Shown here: piece after piece, positions 46,332 through 56,525 of the stretch | Layout: each line of letters begins with the position of its first letter | Position numbering within the stretch: position 1 is the stretch's first letter | Assembly: GCA_949752795.1 (NCBI GenBank) | Contig: OX457071.1 | Span: 28,938,800 to 29,002,799, forward strand | Source of the DNA: Hyperoodon ampullatus | Lineage: Eukaryota > Chordata > Mammalia > Artiodactyla > Ziphiidae | Direction: 5' to 3' | DNA length: 64,000 bases | Notes under the pieces: generated by a model | Databases searched by the model: none | The model's input: the letters and a program-made list of their open reading frames with translations, nothing else | Told to the model about the DNA's origin: nothing | Position numbers and translations under genes: made by a program

Positions 46332-46509
46332 CTCTGCAGAGCAGTCCCTCAGAACTATCTGAGACACTGTCTTCTGGGCTTAAGTCCTCATGAAGTCTGC
46401 TGAATAAAACATAATTCTCAACCTTTCGATTGTGCTTTTGCTTTTTTTTTTTCCAGTCAACAGAGGCTTCATATAAAACTAAGGAATATGACTTTGCAAT
46501 TCTGTTAAC
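46332..46509 (-). CDS. Candidate novel LMO7 exon, alternative to 48582-48780
   Basis: A 178-nt interval with acceptor TTTTTAG and donor gtaagg, open throughout in one frame, entering at phase 0 and leaving at phase 1. That is exactly the phase pair of exon 48582-48780, so the two could replace each other but could not both be used in frame. The frame encodes VNRIAKSYSLVLYEASVDW, then KKKKQKHNRK, then SRLHEDLSPEDSVSDSSEG ending CRG, and joins CESDTDSEF of the next exon. It contains a run of 11 A. I do not recognise it from the LMO7 protein I know; the evidence is splice sites, phase and an acidic Ser-rich composition like its neighbours. Confidence 0.42.
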
Positions 46510-48322
46510 CTAAAAATATTATCTTATCATCAATATTATATTGATCATCAATTTGGGACTACAACTTGGTAGGTAGCAGAATTTCAACGTACTGATCACA
46601 AAAAAGTTTTAGCATCCTGGTGGCCCCCAGGATTTTCTTTTTTTTCTTCCTTAGTTTTAATTAGCAAGTCTTCACTTCCACCCTCTTCAAACATGGTCTG
46701 CAACTCCTTTCCCAAGATCAGGAAGCAGCGTGACAGTAACCCTCTGCTTTTCCTCACAAGGGCCAGGCACCCAGCCCAACAAGTATTATCTGAGGACAGT
46801 GCTTCAAGTCACACCACTGGACCACTGCATTTGAACTGGCTGGAGTCTGTATACTCCCACATGCCTTCAATACGTGTCCCTTTTATTTTTGTTGGTCAGA
46901 TATAAATTTAAACGTCACCTGTGTTAGGTTCTTCAGTCAGGACAAAGTAATATAGTGGGTTGAGAATTTCAACCTCTGCTTTTACAGCTTTAATCACTCA
47001 GATGAATTATGAACTCTGATTCATTTCCTTTAAACTATTATAAGAGTCATCTGGGCTATGAAAACATTAAACCTAGACAGCAAACAGCCAACAAATACGG
47101 CAGTAATTGTAAAGGTTAACTCAAATAGCCATTCACTTTTTAAACGTTTAAATGCCACGGCTACTCAAAAAGCTAAAGAATTTGGGGTTTTGTTATAATA
47201 TTTATGGATTCATTCTATTTTTGAAAAACAAATTCATTGTACATTGCTTTTATGTACATTTACATTAAAAGAACAACAGCAAATAAAGGTTGAATTCTAG
47301 CTAATGATTGCATGCTGAAGCATTTAGGACAAGTGTAATGTTCTCTGAAGTGCCTCAAAAAATAAAATGGATAATTAATGCATAGAGAATGCATGTGATG
47401 CATTCTCTTTAATGCATAGAGAAGGTATGTGATAAAGCAAGCACAGTAAAATGTTATGGTAAAACTAGGTGGCAGGTACATGGGTATTCATGTAAAATTC
47501 TTTCAACTTTGCTGATGTCTGAAATTTTTTATAATAAAAACATTAGGAAAAACATTTAAAATAAAAAATAATAATCAAAATAAACAAGCAAAGTAAACTC
47601 TCTAACAATCCAGCAAAAACTCACAACCAGAACTCTCAATTTTTCATGCTGATGGTGGAAGCACAGAAATAGTTCAAGAAACTTCACTTGTGGTTCCAAT
47701 CTAGTCAATTTGAATTGCGAGAGGCATACAGTCAGAAATTTCTGACACCACCCAACAGCCAGAGGAAAGACTTGCATTTAAATAACAGATTTGACCATAA
47801 TATTGGGATTTTGAAAGAAAGTTCCTTCCCACAACAGAAAGACTTTCATTAACACGCTCCTTTCACACTTGTCATGGGTTTACTCTGACCCTGACGGACG
47901 CAAAAGATGTTTTCTAACACAATGCCAGTGTTGTTACTTAATCAAAGTTTAGCATAATATTCTATCATGACAGATATCAATCATTTCTTTTCTTAGATAG
48001 AGATAATTATTAAAATATTTTCCTCTTTTTTCTTAGAAGTTGTTTTTTTTTATCTTTTGCAGAAAAGTAAGAAAAGGGAAGAAAGCTTATTCAGGAACTA
48101 GAACAGACTTTTATAGAATCTTATTTACTTTCTTTTTTATGTTTAGATATATCAGTTATTAGGCCTCAGAGGCAGAGATGATTAAACCTGAATCTGGAGA
48201 GAAAAGAATTAGGATAGATTATCGCTGATAAAACAGGTCATAGTTAACTGTCTCTTCCCCAAACTCCTCTAAAAACAGAAGATTAAAAGAAGTGAAACTA
48301 TCACCCCTCCAGTGGCAATATA
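46510..48322 (-). other. LMO7 intron part with a possible old L1 end
   Basis: Around 47280-47560 the text TACATGGGTATTCATGTAAA and TCTTTCAACTTTGCTGATGT resembles a diverged L1 3' end. An imperfect duplication of TTAATGCATAGAGAA occurs at about 47374-47424. The rest is unassigned. Confidence 0.45.
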
Positions 48323-48425
48323 GTGAGGAAGGAACAAGAGAGACAGAGAGACAGAAACAGAGACAGAGAGAAGGAAGGAAGGGAGGGAGGGAGGGAGGGA
48401 GGAAGGAAAGAAGGAAAGAAAAGAC
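48323..48425 (-). promoter_or_regulatory. CU-rich intronic tract (possible splicing regulator)
   Basis: On the plus strand this is a GA-rich simple repeat (GAGACAGAGA units, then GGGA and GGAA/AAGAA units). In the LMO7 transcript it reads as about 100 nt of almost pure pyrimidine, beginning about 155 nt downstream of the donor of exon 48582-48780. Such tracts are typical binding sites for polypyrimidine-tract-binding proteins. The regulatory role is inference; the repeat itself is plain. Confidence 0.4.
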
Positions 48426-48581
48426 ACCCCCAATTACATTTCCATCTCTACAAAAATATACTTCTTGGCGAAATTTTTGCCTCAATAGTTTCACTCCATT
48501 TTTCTACTCTCTCCAATTCCCAATTTTCTCTCAATACACAAAGAAATAAAAATAAACCGTCGAGTCCAAAATGTAACTCAC

Positions 48582-48780
48582 CTTCACGTGCCCCCCTCAA
48601 CGTGATATCAGAGGAGCAGCTTGTGAATGACCTAGACCCCAAAGAGTCCAAGCTTTCAAATGAATCTTCTCTCTTATAGTTGCCTGGAGGAGCAAGTAAT
48701 TCTCCACGCTCAGCGCACCAGATATCACCGTAACCACTGTCTCTGCCACTCCTCTTCAGGAAGCTGGACTCTTCAAGTGC
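48582..48780 (-). CDS. LMO7: LMO7 exon, Ser-rich linker after the CH domain
   Basis: Encodes 66 residues plus one base (phase 0 to 1): begins [20 protein letters not shown] and continues with [19 protein letters not shown], a Ser-rich, probably disordered and phosphorylated stretch known in LMO7. Acceptor is TTCTTCAG and the donor is a strong gtgagt. In the sense RNA a CU-rich tract of about 100 nt begins about 155 nt after the donor (48323-48425), which may bear on inclusion of this exon. Confidence 0.95.
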
Positions 48781-49044
48781 CTGAAGAACATTTTTTAAAG
48801 ACTAGTAAGTTAGCATAAACTTCCAAAAATGTAATCAGTTATTGCTTATTTATTTGCAATAGCTCAAGTTGTGCTGCATTTGATAGGTGAGGCAATGAGA
48901 CTGCCCCATTAAATATCAGAAAAAAACTGATAAAAATCAGAATATAAATCTGTAAATGTTTTCCCACAACTAATACTTGGCACTCATGTGACTATATGGA
49001 GGTATTCAATATTATTTAATAAGGTAATAATAAGGGGGAACATT

Positions 49045-49418
49045 TTTTTTTTTTTTTTTTTTTGCGGTACACGGGCCTTTCACTGCTGTGGCCTCTCCCT
49101 TTTTTTTTTTTCTTTAATTTTATTTATTTTTGGCTGCTTTGGGTCTTCGTTGCTGTGCGCGGGCTTTCTCTAGTTGCGGTAAGCGGGGGCTACTCTTCAT
49201 TGCAATGCACGGGCTTCTTATTGTGGTGGCTTCTCTTGTTGCGGAGCAACGGCTCTAGGCACGCGGGCTTCAGTAGTTGTAGCACACGGGCTCAGTAGTT
49301 GCGGCACGCAGTCTTAGTTGCTCCACAGCGTGTGGGATCTTCCCGGATCAGGGATCGAACCTGTGTCCCCTGCGTTGACAGGAGGATTCTTAACCACTGC
49401 GCCACCAGGGAAGCCCCA
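49045..49418 (-). repeat. Composite CHR SINE (short-form tail fused to long form)
   Basis: The part at about 49045-49099 is a poly-T and the tail region of a short-form CHR (GCGGTACACGGGCCTTTCAC). It is followed by a second T-run and a complete antisense long-form copy ending CCACCAGGGAAGCCCC at about 49417. The rest of the short form is missing on both sides. Confidence 0.85.
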
Positions 49419-50557
49419 GGAATTCCTAGGTTCTTTAACAACCAAATGTAATATGTCAACTTTCATTAAATCATTATTCAGAAAAAAAGTTATGAAAGAG
49501 AGTTAGGAGACAATTGGGATATTCTGAATATAGACTGGATATTAACTAATGGGGAATTCATGACTGTTCTTTGGTCTAGTAGACATCACAGGTATATGGA
49601 AGAATATTCTTACTGTTAAGAGATGCATGCTGAGTATTTAGGGGTGAGTTGTCTGCAATCTACCTTGAAATGATTAATTAAAACACAGATGGATACATAA
49701 ATAAAGCCAATATGGGACATGTTTAATGATTAAATCCGATGGAACACAGGTGGGTATTTGTTGTACTATTCTTTCAACTTTTAATTAGGAACACTCTCAA
49801 GATATTAAAAAGCTGAAGAAAGAATGTTTACAATGAATAATTAGCAGCTGTCTCAGGCATACTTTTGGCTAAGACTAGATGTTAATTCGTGGTTGAATTG
49901 TTTGACAAGTGTTTAAGTGCCAGCAGGGTCTAGTAGATTTATGTGAGATTTCATATATTTTAGACGCCACACACACCCCGGAATTAGAGTTGACATCCTA
50001 GCATGAAAATGAAAGTGCCTGCTTTGTACCCTATTTCCAAGCGGATAGGGAAGCTGGGCTTAGTGCTGGTACCACCAAAATACTTCTAAAAAAATATAGA
50101 TTTTAAAATTCTAAGTAAATCTTTAGATTTACCAGGTTTCTTAGATACACACTTGTTGAAGCCTTAGAGTTCAACTCAAGGAGATGATTTTTGACCTTGT
50201 AAGCGTTAAAGATAATGATGATGTGCCACCATGGTTATAAAAGAACCAAGGTTTGGCCCCGTTGCCTGGTTCCTCCCCCTAACCCTCACCAAGGACTTTA
50301 CTCTGACAAGTCACGTAAAATGAGTCATCTACAATTTATAGGATGACTAAGGGTCAACAGCTTACTGCAAGTATTTTTTTTTAATATATATTTTGGATTG
50401 GCCATTAAGCATTATCTAGTTAAGGGAGAAAAGTTTGATGAACACAATGATTTTGATTTTAACAGAACAATGCAAAACAGCTCATATATTCATTCACCTC
50501 TTATGGCTCTCCACACGCCACAATAATGGAATGGAACCACAACTATAGTTTTACCTA
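49419..50557 (-). other. LMO7 intron, mostly unassigned
   Basis: A possible old L1 end at 49735-49800 (AGGTGGGTATTTGTTGTACT, then ATTCTTTCAACTTTTAATTA). Nothing else recognised. Confidence 0.45.
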
Positions 50558-50573
50558 TGAAAATTCTTTTTTA

Positions 50574-50952
50574 AATAAATTTATTTATTTATTTATTCAT
50601 TTATTCATTTATTTATTTATGGCTGCATTGGGTCTTCTGAGTGGGTCATATGGCTGTGTGGGCTTTCTCTAGCTGTGGCAAGCGGGGGCTACTCTTTCTT
50701 CCGGTGCACGGGCTTCTCATTGCGGTGGCTTCTCTTGTTGCAGAGCATGGACTCTAAGCACACGGGCTTCAGTAGTTGTAGCATGCGGGCTCAGTAGTTG
50801 TGGCCCACGGGCTCTAGAGCACAGGCTCAGTAGTTGTGGAGCACGGGCTCAGTTGCTCTGCGGCATGTAGGATCTTCCCAGACCAGGGCTCGAACCTGTG
50901 TCCCCTGCATTGGCAGGCAGATTCTTAACCACTGCACCACCAGAGAAGTCCC
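50574..50952 (-). repeat. CHR-type SINE (long form), full length
   Basis: Antisense long CHR: (TTTA)n tail, TGGGTCTTCTGAGTGGGTCA, repeated TCAGTAGTTGT units, and the head ending CCACCAGAGAAGTCCC. Perfect target-site duplication TGAAAATTCTTTTTTA at 50558-50573 and 50953-50968. Confidence 0.93.
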
Positions 50953-50968
50953 TGAAAATTCTTTTTTA

Positions 50969-52244
50969 TCTACTCTGATTTTGACACTGGTGACAGGAAG
51001 CAGCCTCGAATAAAGCATTCCCAGCACAAACACTCTACTAGGATGATTCAACCTGAGTCAGACTGCCATAAAAAGAACCAAAGGCTGTAACGAGAACACT
51101 AATGCAAGAGCCAAAGTCCTACGTTATTTTTAACTGGATGTTTTCTTAGCTGAAATACCTGTAAGGCAAGGCTTTGCCTTTGCTCAAATCCCTGCCACAT
51201 TCATCCTTCAGAGCCTTGCCCTCCTCCATTGCACTGACCTACCTGTTCATCTGTCTACATCAGAGGGTTGTGCTGTAAGGATGGGTCATCAGCCTTGTAT
51301 GAGTGTTTTCTCAACAACTAGTACAATGCTTGTGCATGGTATTATCTCAACTGTTATCTGAATTAACTGCTTTAAGGAATTTAAATAGGGTATTATCAAC
51401 TCTTTACAATTAGAAAATAAAAATCCAGAAGGAATACCCTAACCTTCTAGACTATAATCCCATCTCCCTATAATGTATGTGGCTGGGTTCAGGCAAAACT
51501 ATTTAGAGATCAGAGTAGTTATAAGGCAAAGTGATCATTTTCATCCTAAAACTTCTATCTTCCAATTATAGCAACTAACATTTATTACATCCTTACAATG
51601 TGCCAGAGACTAATGTTAAATGCCTGACTGGTACAGTATCCTTTAATCATCATTAAGACCCATCAAGCAACTACTATTAATTAGATGATCATATATTATT
51701 TTGATGACATATTTTCTTCTGCACACAGCAGATTCTCCTGCATAAATACCGCCACAGTGAAGTTCATTTTCCCATTTGAATATTATGAGTGAAGATTTGG
51801 CCAACTCTGGTCAGCGCTGGCACTTGAGATATATGATATGACCCATGGCAAGACAGTAAGATAAAGAAACGAGTAACTTCCATACATTTTAATAGCCCTG
51901 AACCACCTCTCTATTACAGGTTAAGTTCATAATAGGTTATATAAAGTGCCTAAGAAAGAAAGTAAATTAGTATTTTGTTGAGTTATCTAAACTTAAGAAA
52001 TAAATACGTATACCTATATCATATACCCTGGAAACTGCTCTGAAATACTTACTCACTCCTTGTGGTGGCTTACAAAGCCAGCAAATGAGTAACAATCCTC
52101 TCCACCCATCCCAATCAGAGCCGCCATATATTATAGAGGGAGGAGAAGAAGGCAGAGGGCATGTGGAAAAAAGAGATGAAGGGGAAAGGGGAAGGTGAGA
52201 AGTAGTACTAGTTAGAGTAGTTGTCTCATATAGAGTTTCCTTAC
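50969..52244 (-). other. LMO7 intron with a MIR-like remnant
   Basis: 51575-51680 is an inverted MIR-like piece (ACATTTATTACATCCTTACA, ATGTGCCAGAGAC). A purine-rich GGGGAAAGGGGAAGG stretch lies near 52175-52195. No exon seen. Confidence 0.5.
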
Positions 52245-52358
52245 CTTAGTCAGAGCTTGTCCTAAAAGATTCTCAAATGCTTTCAAATTAAGATAGGGAC
52301 CATTATAGTAGGGGTTACTTTGTGCTTTCCTTCCCAGCCAGTACAACGTTATCAAAAC
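52245..52358 (-). CDS. LMO7: LMO7 exon, end of the calponin-homology domain
   Basis: Thirty-eight complete codons (phase 0 to 0), starting VLITLYWLGRKAQSNPYYNG and ending GQALTK, the final helix and tail of the single CH domain of LMO7. CH domains bind F-actin or related partners; a single copy as here is usually not enough for strong actin binding alone. Acceptor TTTAAAG and donor gtaagg are both good. Because the exon ends in phase 0 it can join either 48582-48780 or the candidate 46332-46509 without a frame change. Confidence 0.95.
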
Positions 52359-53140
52359 CTTTAAAAAAAAATTCCATGAAACAACAAGATCAGTCTATTT
52401 AGTAACTAAATGGCAAGCTCAAATGCAAGTGAGCACTCTAGATAAAAGACAGTATCTATGGTTGAAAAGTAGATTTTCTTTTAAATTATGTAAAGGAGAA
52501 GGGTCACTAAAAATGTTATTCTTCTTAGATTTCCATCACTGAGCACATTCTCAGAGCAAGAGCCTAGACCCCAACAGGTATTTATACTCTACTGGTACAC
52601 ATGAAGAAGGAAAAAATTTACGGTAAGAAAACATAAATTAAACTTCTAAAGTAATATTTTTCCAACAATCTTACAGACTGCACACTTAAAATCAAAAATT
52701 CTCAGCTTCCCTAATAATGATATTGAGCTCTTATGTTTTTCAATAAAGCTGTCACATTTTTAGAAATTCTTCTAATATGCAGAATATTATAGATATAAGT
52801 CTACATTGGGCAATTACCCAGAGTCCTTAAACATTTAATGTTTTTCCTTAAAGTCTGAGTTTGGTGGTTTCTGACTTGCTCTCCTAAAAATCCTACAGCC
52901 TATTCATTTGCCTTTACCACATTACTAACATGTAAGGACCCACTCCCTAGATTTAACCCACCTTCTTATACTGTGAGGTCAGAAAATACATGTTTCAACC
53001 ATATTTAAACACAATTAGAATTTGTTTCTAGCAAAACTTAGAAAAAGACAGAGTATATCAGATATTTTTAGATCCCACTACCTTTTCACAGAACATGTAA
53101 GTAAAAAACCATTTATAATGTCCCATTAAATATATCTTAC
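52359..53140 (-). other. LMO7 intron, no recognised element
   Basis: AT-rich intron between the two CH-region exons. No repeat recognised. Confidence 0.6.
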
Positions 53141-53171
53141 ATTTTTCACTCTCCTATCAGTCTCTTCTTGC
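53141..53171 (-). CDS. LMO7: LMO7 exon, 31 nt, CH-domain linker
   Basis: A microexon with acceptor TTTACAG and donor gtaaga. It completes one codon and then encodes QEETDRRVKN, which in LMO7 sits directly before the last helix of the calponin-homology domain. It enters at phase 2 and leaves at phase 0. The preceding CH exons are not in the window; I looked for the LQDLSNR-type sequence above this point and did not find it, so a long intron or the candidate first exon at 58749-58853 precedes it. Confidence 0.9.
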
Positions 53172-54234
53172 CTGTAAAGAAAAAAGAAAATATCCATTAG
53201 TAATATCTATGAACCTTAAATTGTTAATTATTAGCTAGAAAAAACTCATTTGTATTCTAAAGTTCTATGAATATTAATACCACCTGGAAGTTCAGAAACC
53301 TTAGTTTATTATCCATCAGAAGGATTTTTCCATATTCACTGATTTCATGAAATATAATTGTCAGTTTTCTATAAAAAGCAAGGTTGTCTTTTTTCCTTAC
53401 TTTATTCATTACAGTCTGATTTTTTAAATGTGTTATTTGCATTTATAAGTTTTCATTTTAAACAATGTTTAAACCCAAGCAAAAGGCGAAAAAATCAATG
53501 CGTGCTCACGGCAGAAAAAAAAAATCAGGAAATGGGGGAAAAAGCCCTTAAATAGGAAAAAACAAAAGTAATTTTGCCCTGAGTTTTCTTTTCCACTTTG
53601 CGTGAGGGTTTTTTCACTCAAGTTCCCCAGAGGAAATTGCTCAGAGACCAAACCCTGCAGATTTTGAAAAGTGCAGTTTAAAAAATAGCCATGAATCTCT
53701 GCCTAAAGAGATTTCACTCTATTACAAGCATCATGAGTTTTCCCCCCACCTGTAAAAGGGCATGGTATTTGTGGGAAAAGTTAAAGAGGCAGATGTCACC
53801 GCAATGTTGAAGATGAAAAACATAAGTTAATTAACAAAGCAATGGATGACCCTAAACTATTGGTGCTTTCCATCAGAGACTTAAGCAGTATCATTGCTAA
53901 TTCAGAGAGATGCAGGAGCCTGAGCTAGATGACCTCCAAGGTCGCTTTTCAGTCTAAGAGTCATAAGTAGTACATTTATAAGAAAATATATATGTATACA
54001 CACACATCATGTGTGTAAGACATATAAAACACACATATATAACATACATACACAGGGAGACAAAGAAAAAGGGGAGAGAGTGAGCACACAAATGGAGACA
54101 AACATTTAACTTAGCTTTCAAAGAATCCATGAAGACAGCTACGACCATTCCTTCCCATAAGATAAACATGAACTGAATGAACTTAAGAACAACATTTGCC
54201 TCTCACCTACCCCCAAAACAGCATAACAAAAATA
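53172..54234 (-). other. LMO7 intron, unassigned
   Basis: AT-rich sequence with a TATATGTATACACACACA-type stretch at 53985-54050. No exon or named repeat. Confidence 0.5.
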
Positions 54235-54850
54235 AAATCCACAAACTCTCACCCTACTGTGGAAATGTAAATTGGTACAACTACTTTAGTACATTTGGTA
54301 GCATCTATTCAAGCTGAATATACAGTATATGCATATTCTATGACCTAGTACTTCCACTCCTCGATATATACCCAACAGAAATGCTTACAGATGTTCACCA
54401 AAAGTCATATATGAGAAACTTTATAGAGGCACAATTTATAATAGAAATAACTGGAGCTACATCTATGTCTTTAACAGTAGATTGGATAAATTATGGAATA
54501 TCCACACAATGAAATATTCCATAGCAATGAGAACAAACCACCTGCAGCTATCTGGTTCAATCTGACAAACAATGGGAAGTAAAGGAAGCCAAATAGAGCA
54601 CAGACTGTATTATTCATTCAAGTCAAGAACACAAAAAAAGGCATAACAAAGATATGATGTTAGGAGTCAGGATACTGTTCGTCCTGGTGGGGGAGGATGG
54701 AAGTGACTGGAAAAAGGTGAGGGGGCTTCTAGGGCGCTGAAAATTTCTTATATTTTGATCTGTAAGCTGGCTATTTAAGTGAGTTCCATCTCTAAAGTCT
54801 GTGAATTGTACACTTAAACTACACATATAGAAAAAGATACATGCTTCAAA
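54235..54850 (+). repeat. L1 3' region
   Basis: L1 end of ORF2 and 3' UTR in plus orientation: ACTGTGGAAATGTAAATTGG, ATATATACCCAACAGAAATG, AATTATGGAATATCCACACA, and TGTGAATTGTACACTTAAAC. The frame is broken. Confidence 0.75.
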
Positions 54851-55013
54851 AAAGCAAATAAATTTTACAGCCCAAGTACTTAAATCCTAGCTTATCTCTT
54901 AAGTAAAAAAGAAAATCATCTTGTAAAAACAAAATCAACATTTTTCAAAGAAGTGGGGGGAAAATAAATCATTAGAAACTGACAATAAAAAAAAAAAGAG
55001 TTATATTGGGAAT

Positions 55014-55132
55014 TCCCTGGTGGTCTAGTGGTTAGGATTCAGAGCTTTCACTGCCATGGCCTGGGTTCAATCCCTGGTCGGGGAACTGAGATCCCGCAAG
55101 CCACACAGCATGGGCAAAAAAAAAAAAAAAGT
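55014..55132 (+). repeat. Short tRNA-derived SINE (CHR-related)
   Basis: GGGAATTCCCTGGTGGTCTA, GGTTCAATCCCTGGTCGGGG, GCCACACAGCATGG and an A-tail; about 115 bp, head plus tail without the central units. Confidence 0.85.
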
Positions 55133-55894
55133 GATAAAATATATAGCCTCTTTTTATGTTAATGACCAACAAACACACTTCAGACGTTAAAAGCACAAAG
55201 AACCACCAATACTCAATGAAAAGGATACATTAGGCTGAAAATCACCACACTCTTAACGGTCAATGCAAACCACCCCACTTTTCTCAGAAGTACACTGAGG
55301 GCAGAAAGAAGAGGAACAGAGCTCTCTTGAACCCCTGACCTCCTTTCCACAGCCCTCTCTAAAGGTTTCTAATCCAACACACTCATTTACTTTGTATTAT
55401 GACAAAGCAATAATTGTAAACACAAGGTATGGCCTATTTTGGAATAAACACTCACAATAAGCAGTGACCTTGGCACTATAACCTTTCCCTCATTTCACAA
55501 TCCCTTCTGCATATGAGCATTTATAACATGCTCTTGAACAAAGGGACACACATGCCGGCCAAATTGCTGTTCTATCACTGAAATGTAATGCCAGGAATTC
55601 AAGTAGTCAATGATTTGCTGGAGTCCATAGAGGTCAACTTCTGACACACAACAAACACATCTCATTGTATGCAAGTCAGTAACCAGGCGGCTCCTTTCCC
55701 TGCTGTGGCTACAGGGCACAACCCCAAGGCCTTCCAAATAGAGCAAGCGTGAGGGCAGAGGAGAAGCTCCTGGTATCAGTCTCTCTATGACCATCCAAGA
55801 TATTGCCTAACCCATCAGAACCGAAAATAAGACAGTCTGATCTACAAATAGGCTAATTCCCTTACAACAGATATTTCAACAGTTGACATGGTAT

Positions 55895-56080
55895 AATTCC
55901 ATGTTCAGAAGCATGGTCTTTGGGTCAGATGTAGGTCCCATTAGCTATGTTCATCTTAACTCTTGAAGCTTCCATCTCCTTCTGGAGAAACTGCAAATAA
56001 TGGCCCTTATTCCAGGACATCATAAGAAAAGTACACAGGCATTTAGCAGAGTCCCTAGCCTCATGGTAAGTGCTCATCAA
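55895..56080 (+). repeat. MIR-like SINE
   Basis: AGCATGGTCTTTGGGTCAGA, CTGCAAATAATGGCCCTTAT and ATGGTAAGTGCTCATC follow MIR in plus orientation, diverged. Confidence 0.55.
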
Positions 56081-56395
56081 GCAGCAATTACCACTAGACT
56101 GTAAGCTATGTGAGGGCAGGGCCCAACTTATTTACCAAGCTACCCACACAGGCTTCTTAGTGACGCCATGCTGGACTCCAATATTTAAGTTGCAACCAGC
56201 CTGCCTGACACTCCCCATCTGTCGTCCCTGCTTTATTTTTGTATTTATAACCATCAACTGCATGCATTCGTTTATTATCTGTCTCTTCATAATCCAAAAG
56301 GAATTTTTGTGATTTTATTTACTGCTATATCCCAAGTGTCTTAAGTGTCTACCACCTGACAAGTACGTTAAAATATTTTATTAAAAACGCCTAGC
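56081..56395 (+). repeat. Possible L2 3'-end fragment
   Basis: TAGACTGTAAGCTATGTGAG, GGCAGGGCCCAACTTATTTA, and later ACTGCTATATCCCAAGTGTC resemble the L2 3' end. Confidence 0.5.
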
Positions 56396-56400
56396 ACATG

Positions 56401-56525
56401 GGACTTCCCTGGTGGTCCAGTGGTTAAGACTCCATGCTTCCAATGCAGGGGGCGTGGATTCGATCCCGGGTCGGCGAACTAAGATCACATGCCACTCAGC
56501 GTGGCCAAAAAACACAAAAACCAAA
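56401..56525 (+). repeat. Short tRNA-derived SINE (CHR-related)
   Basis: GGGACTTCCCTGGTGGTCCA, GATTCGATCCCGGGTCGGCG and an A-rich tail. Same short structure as 55014-55132. Confidence 0.85.
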
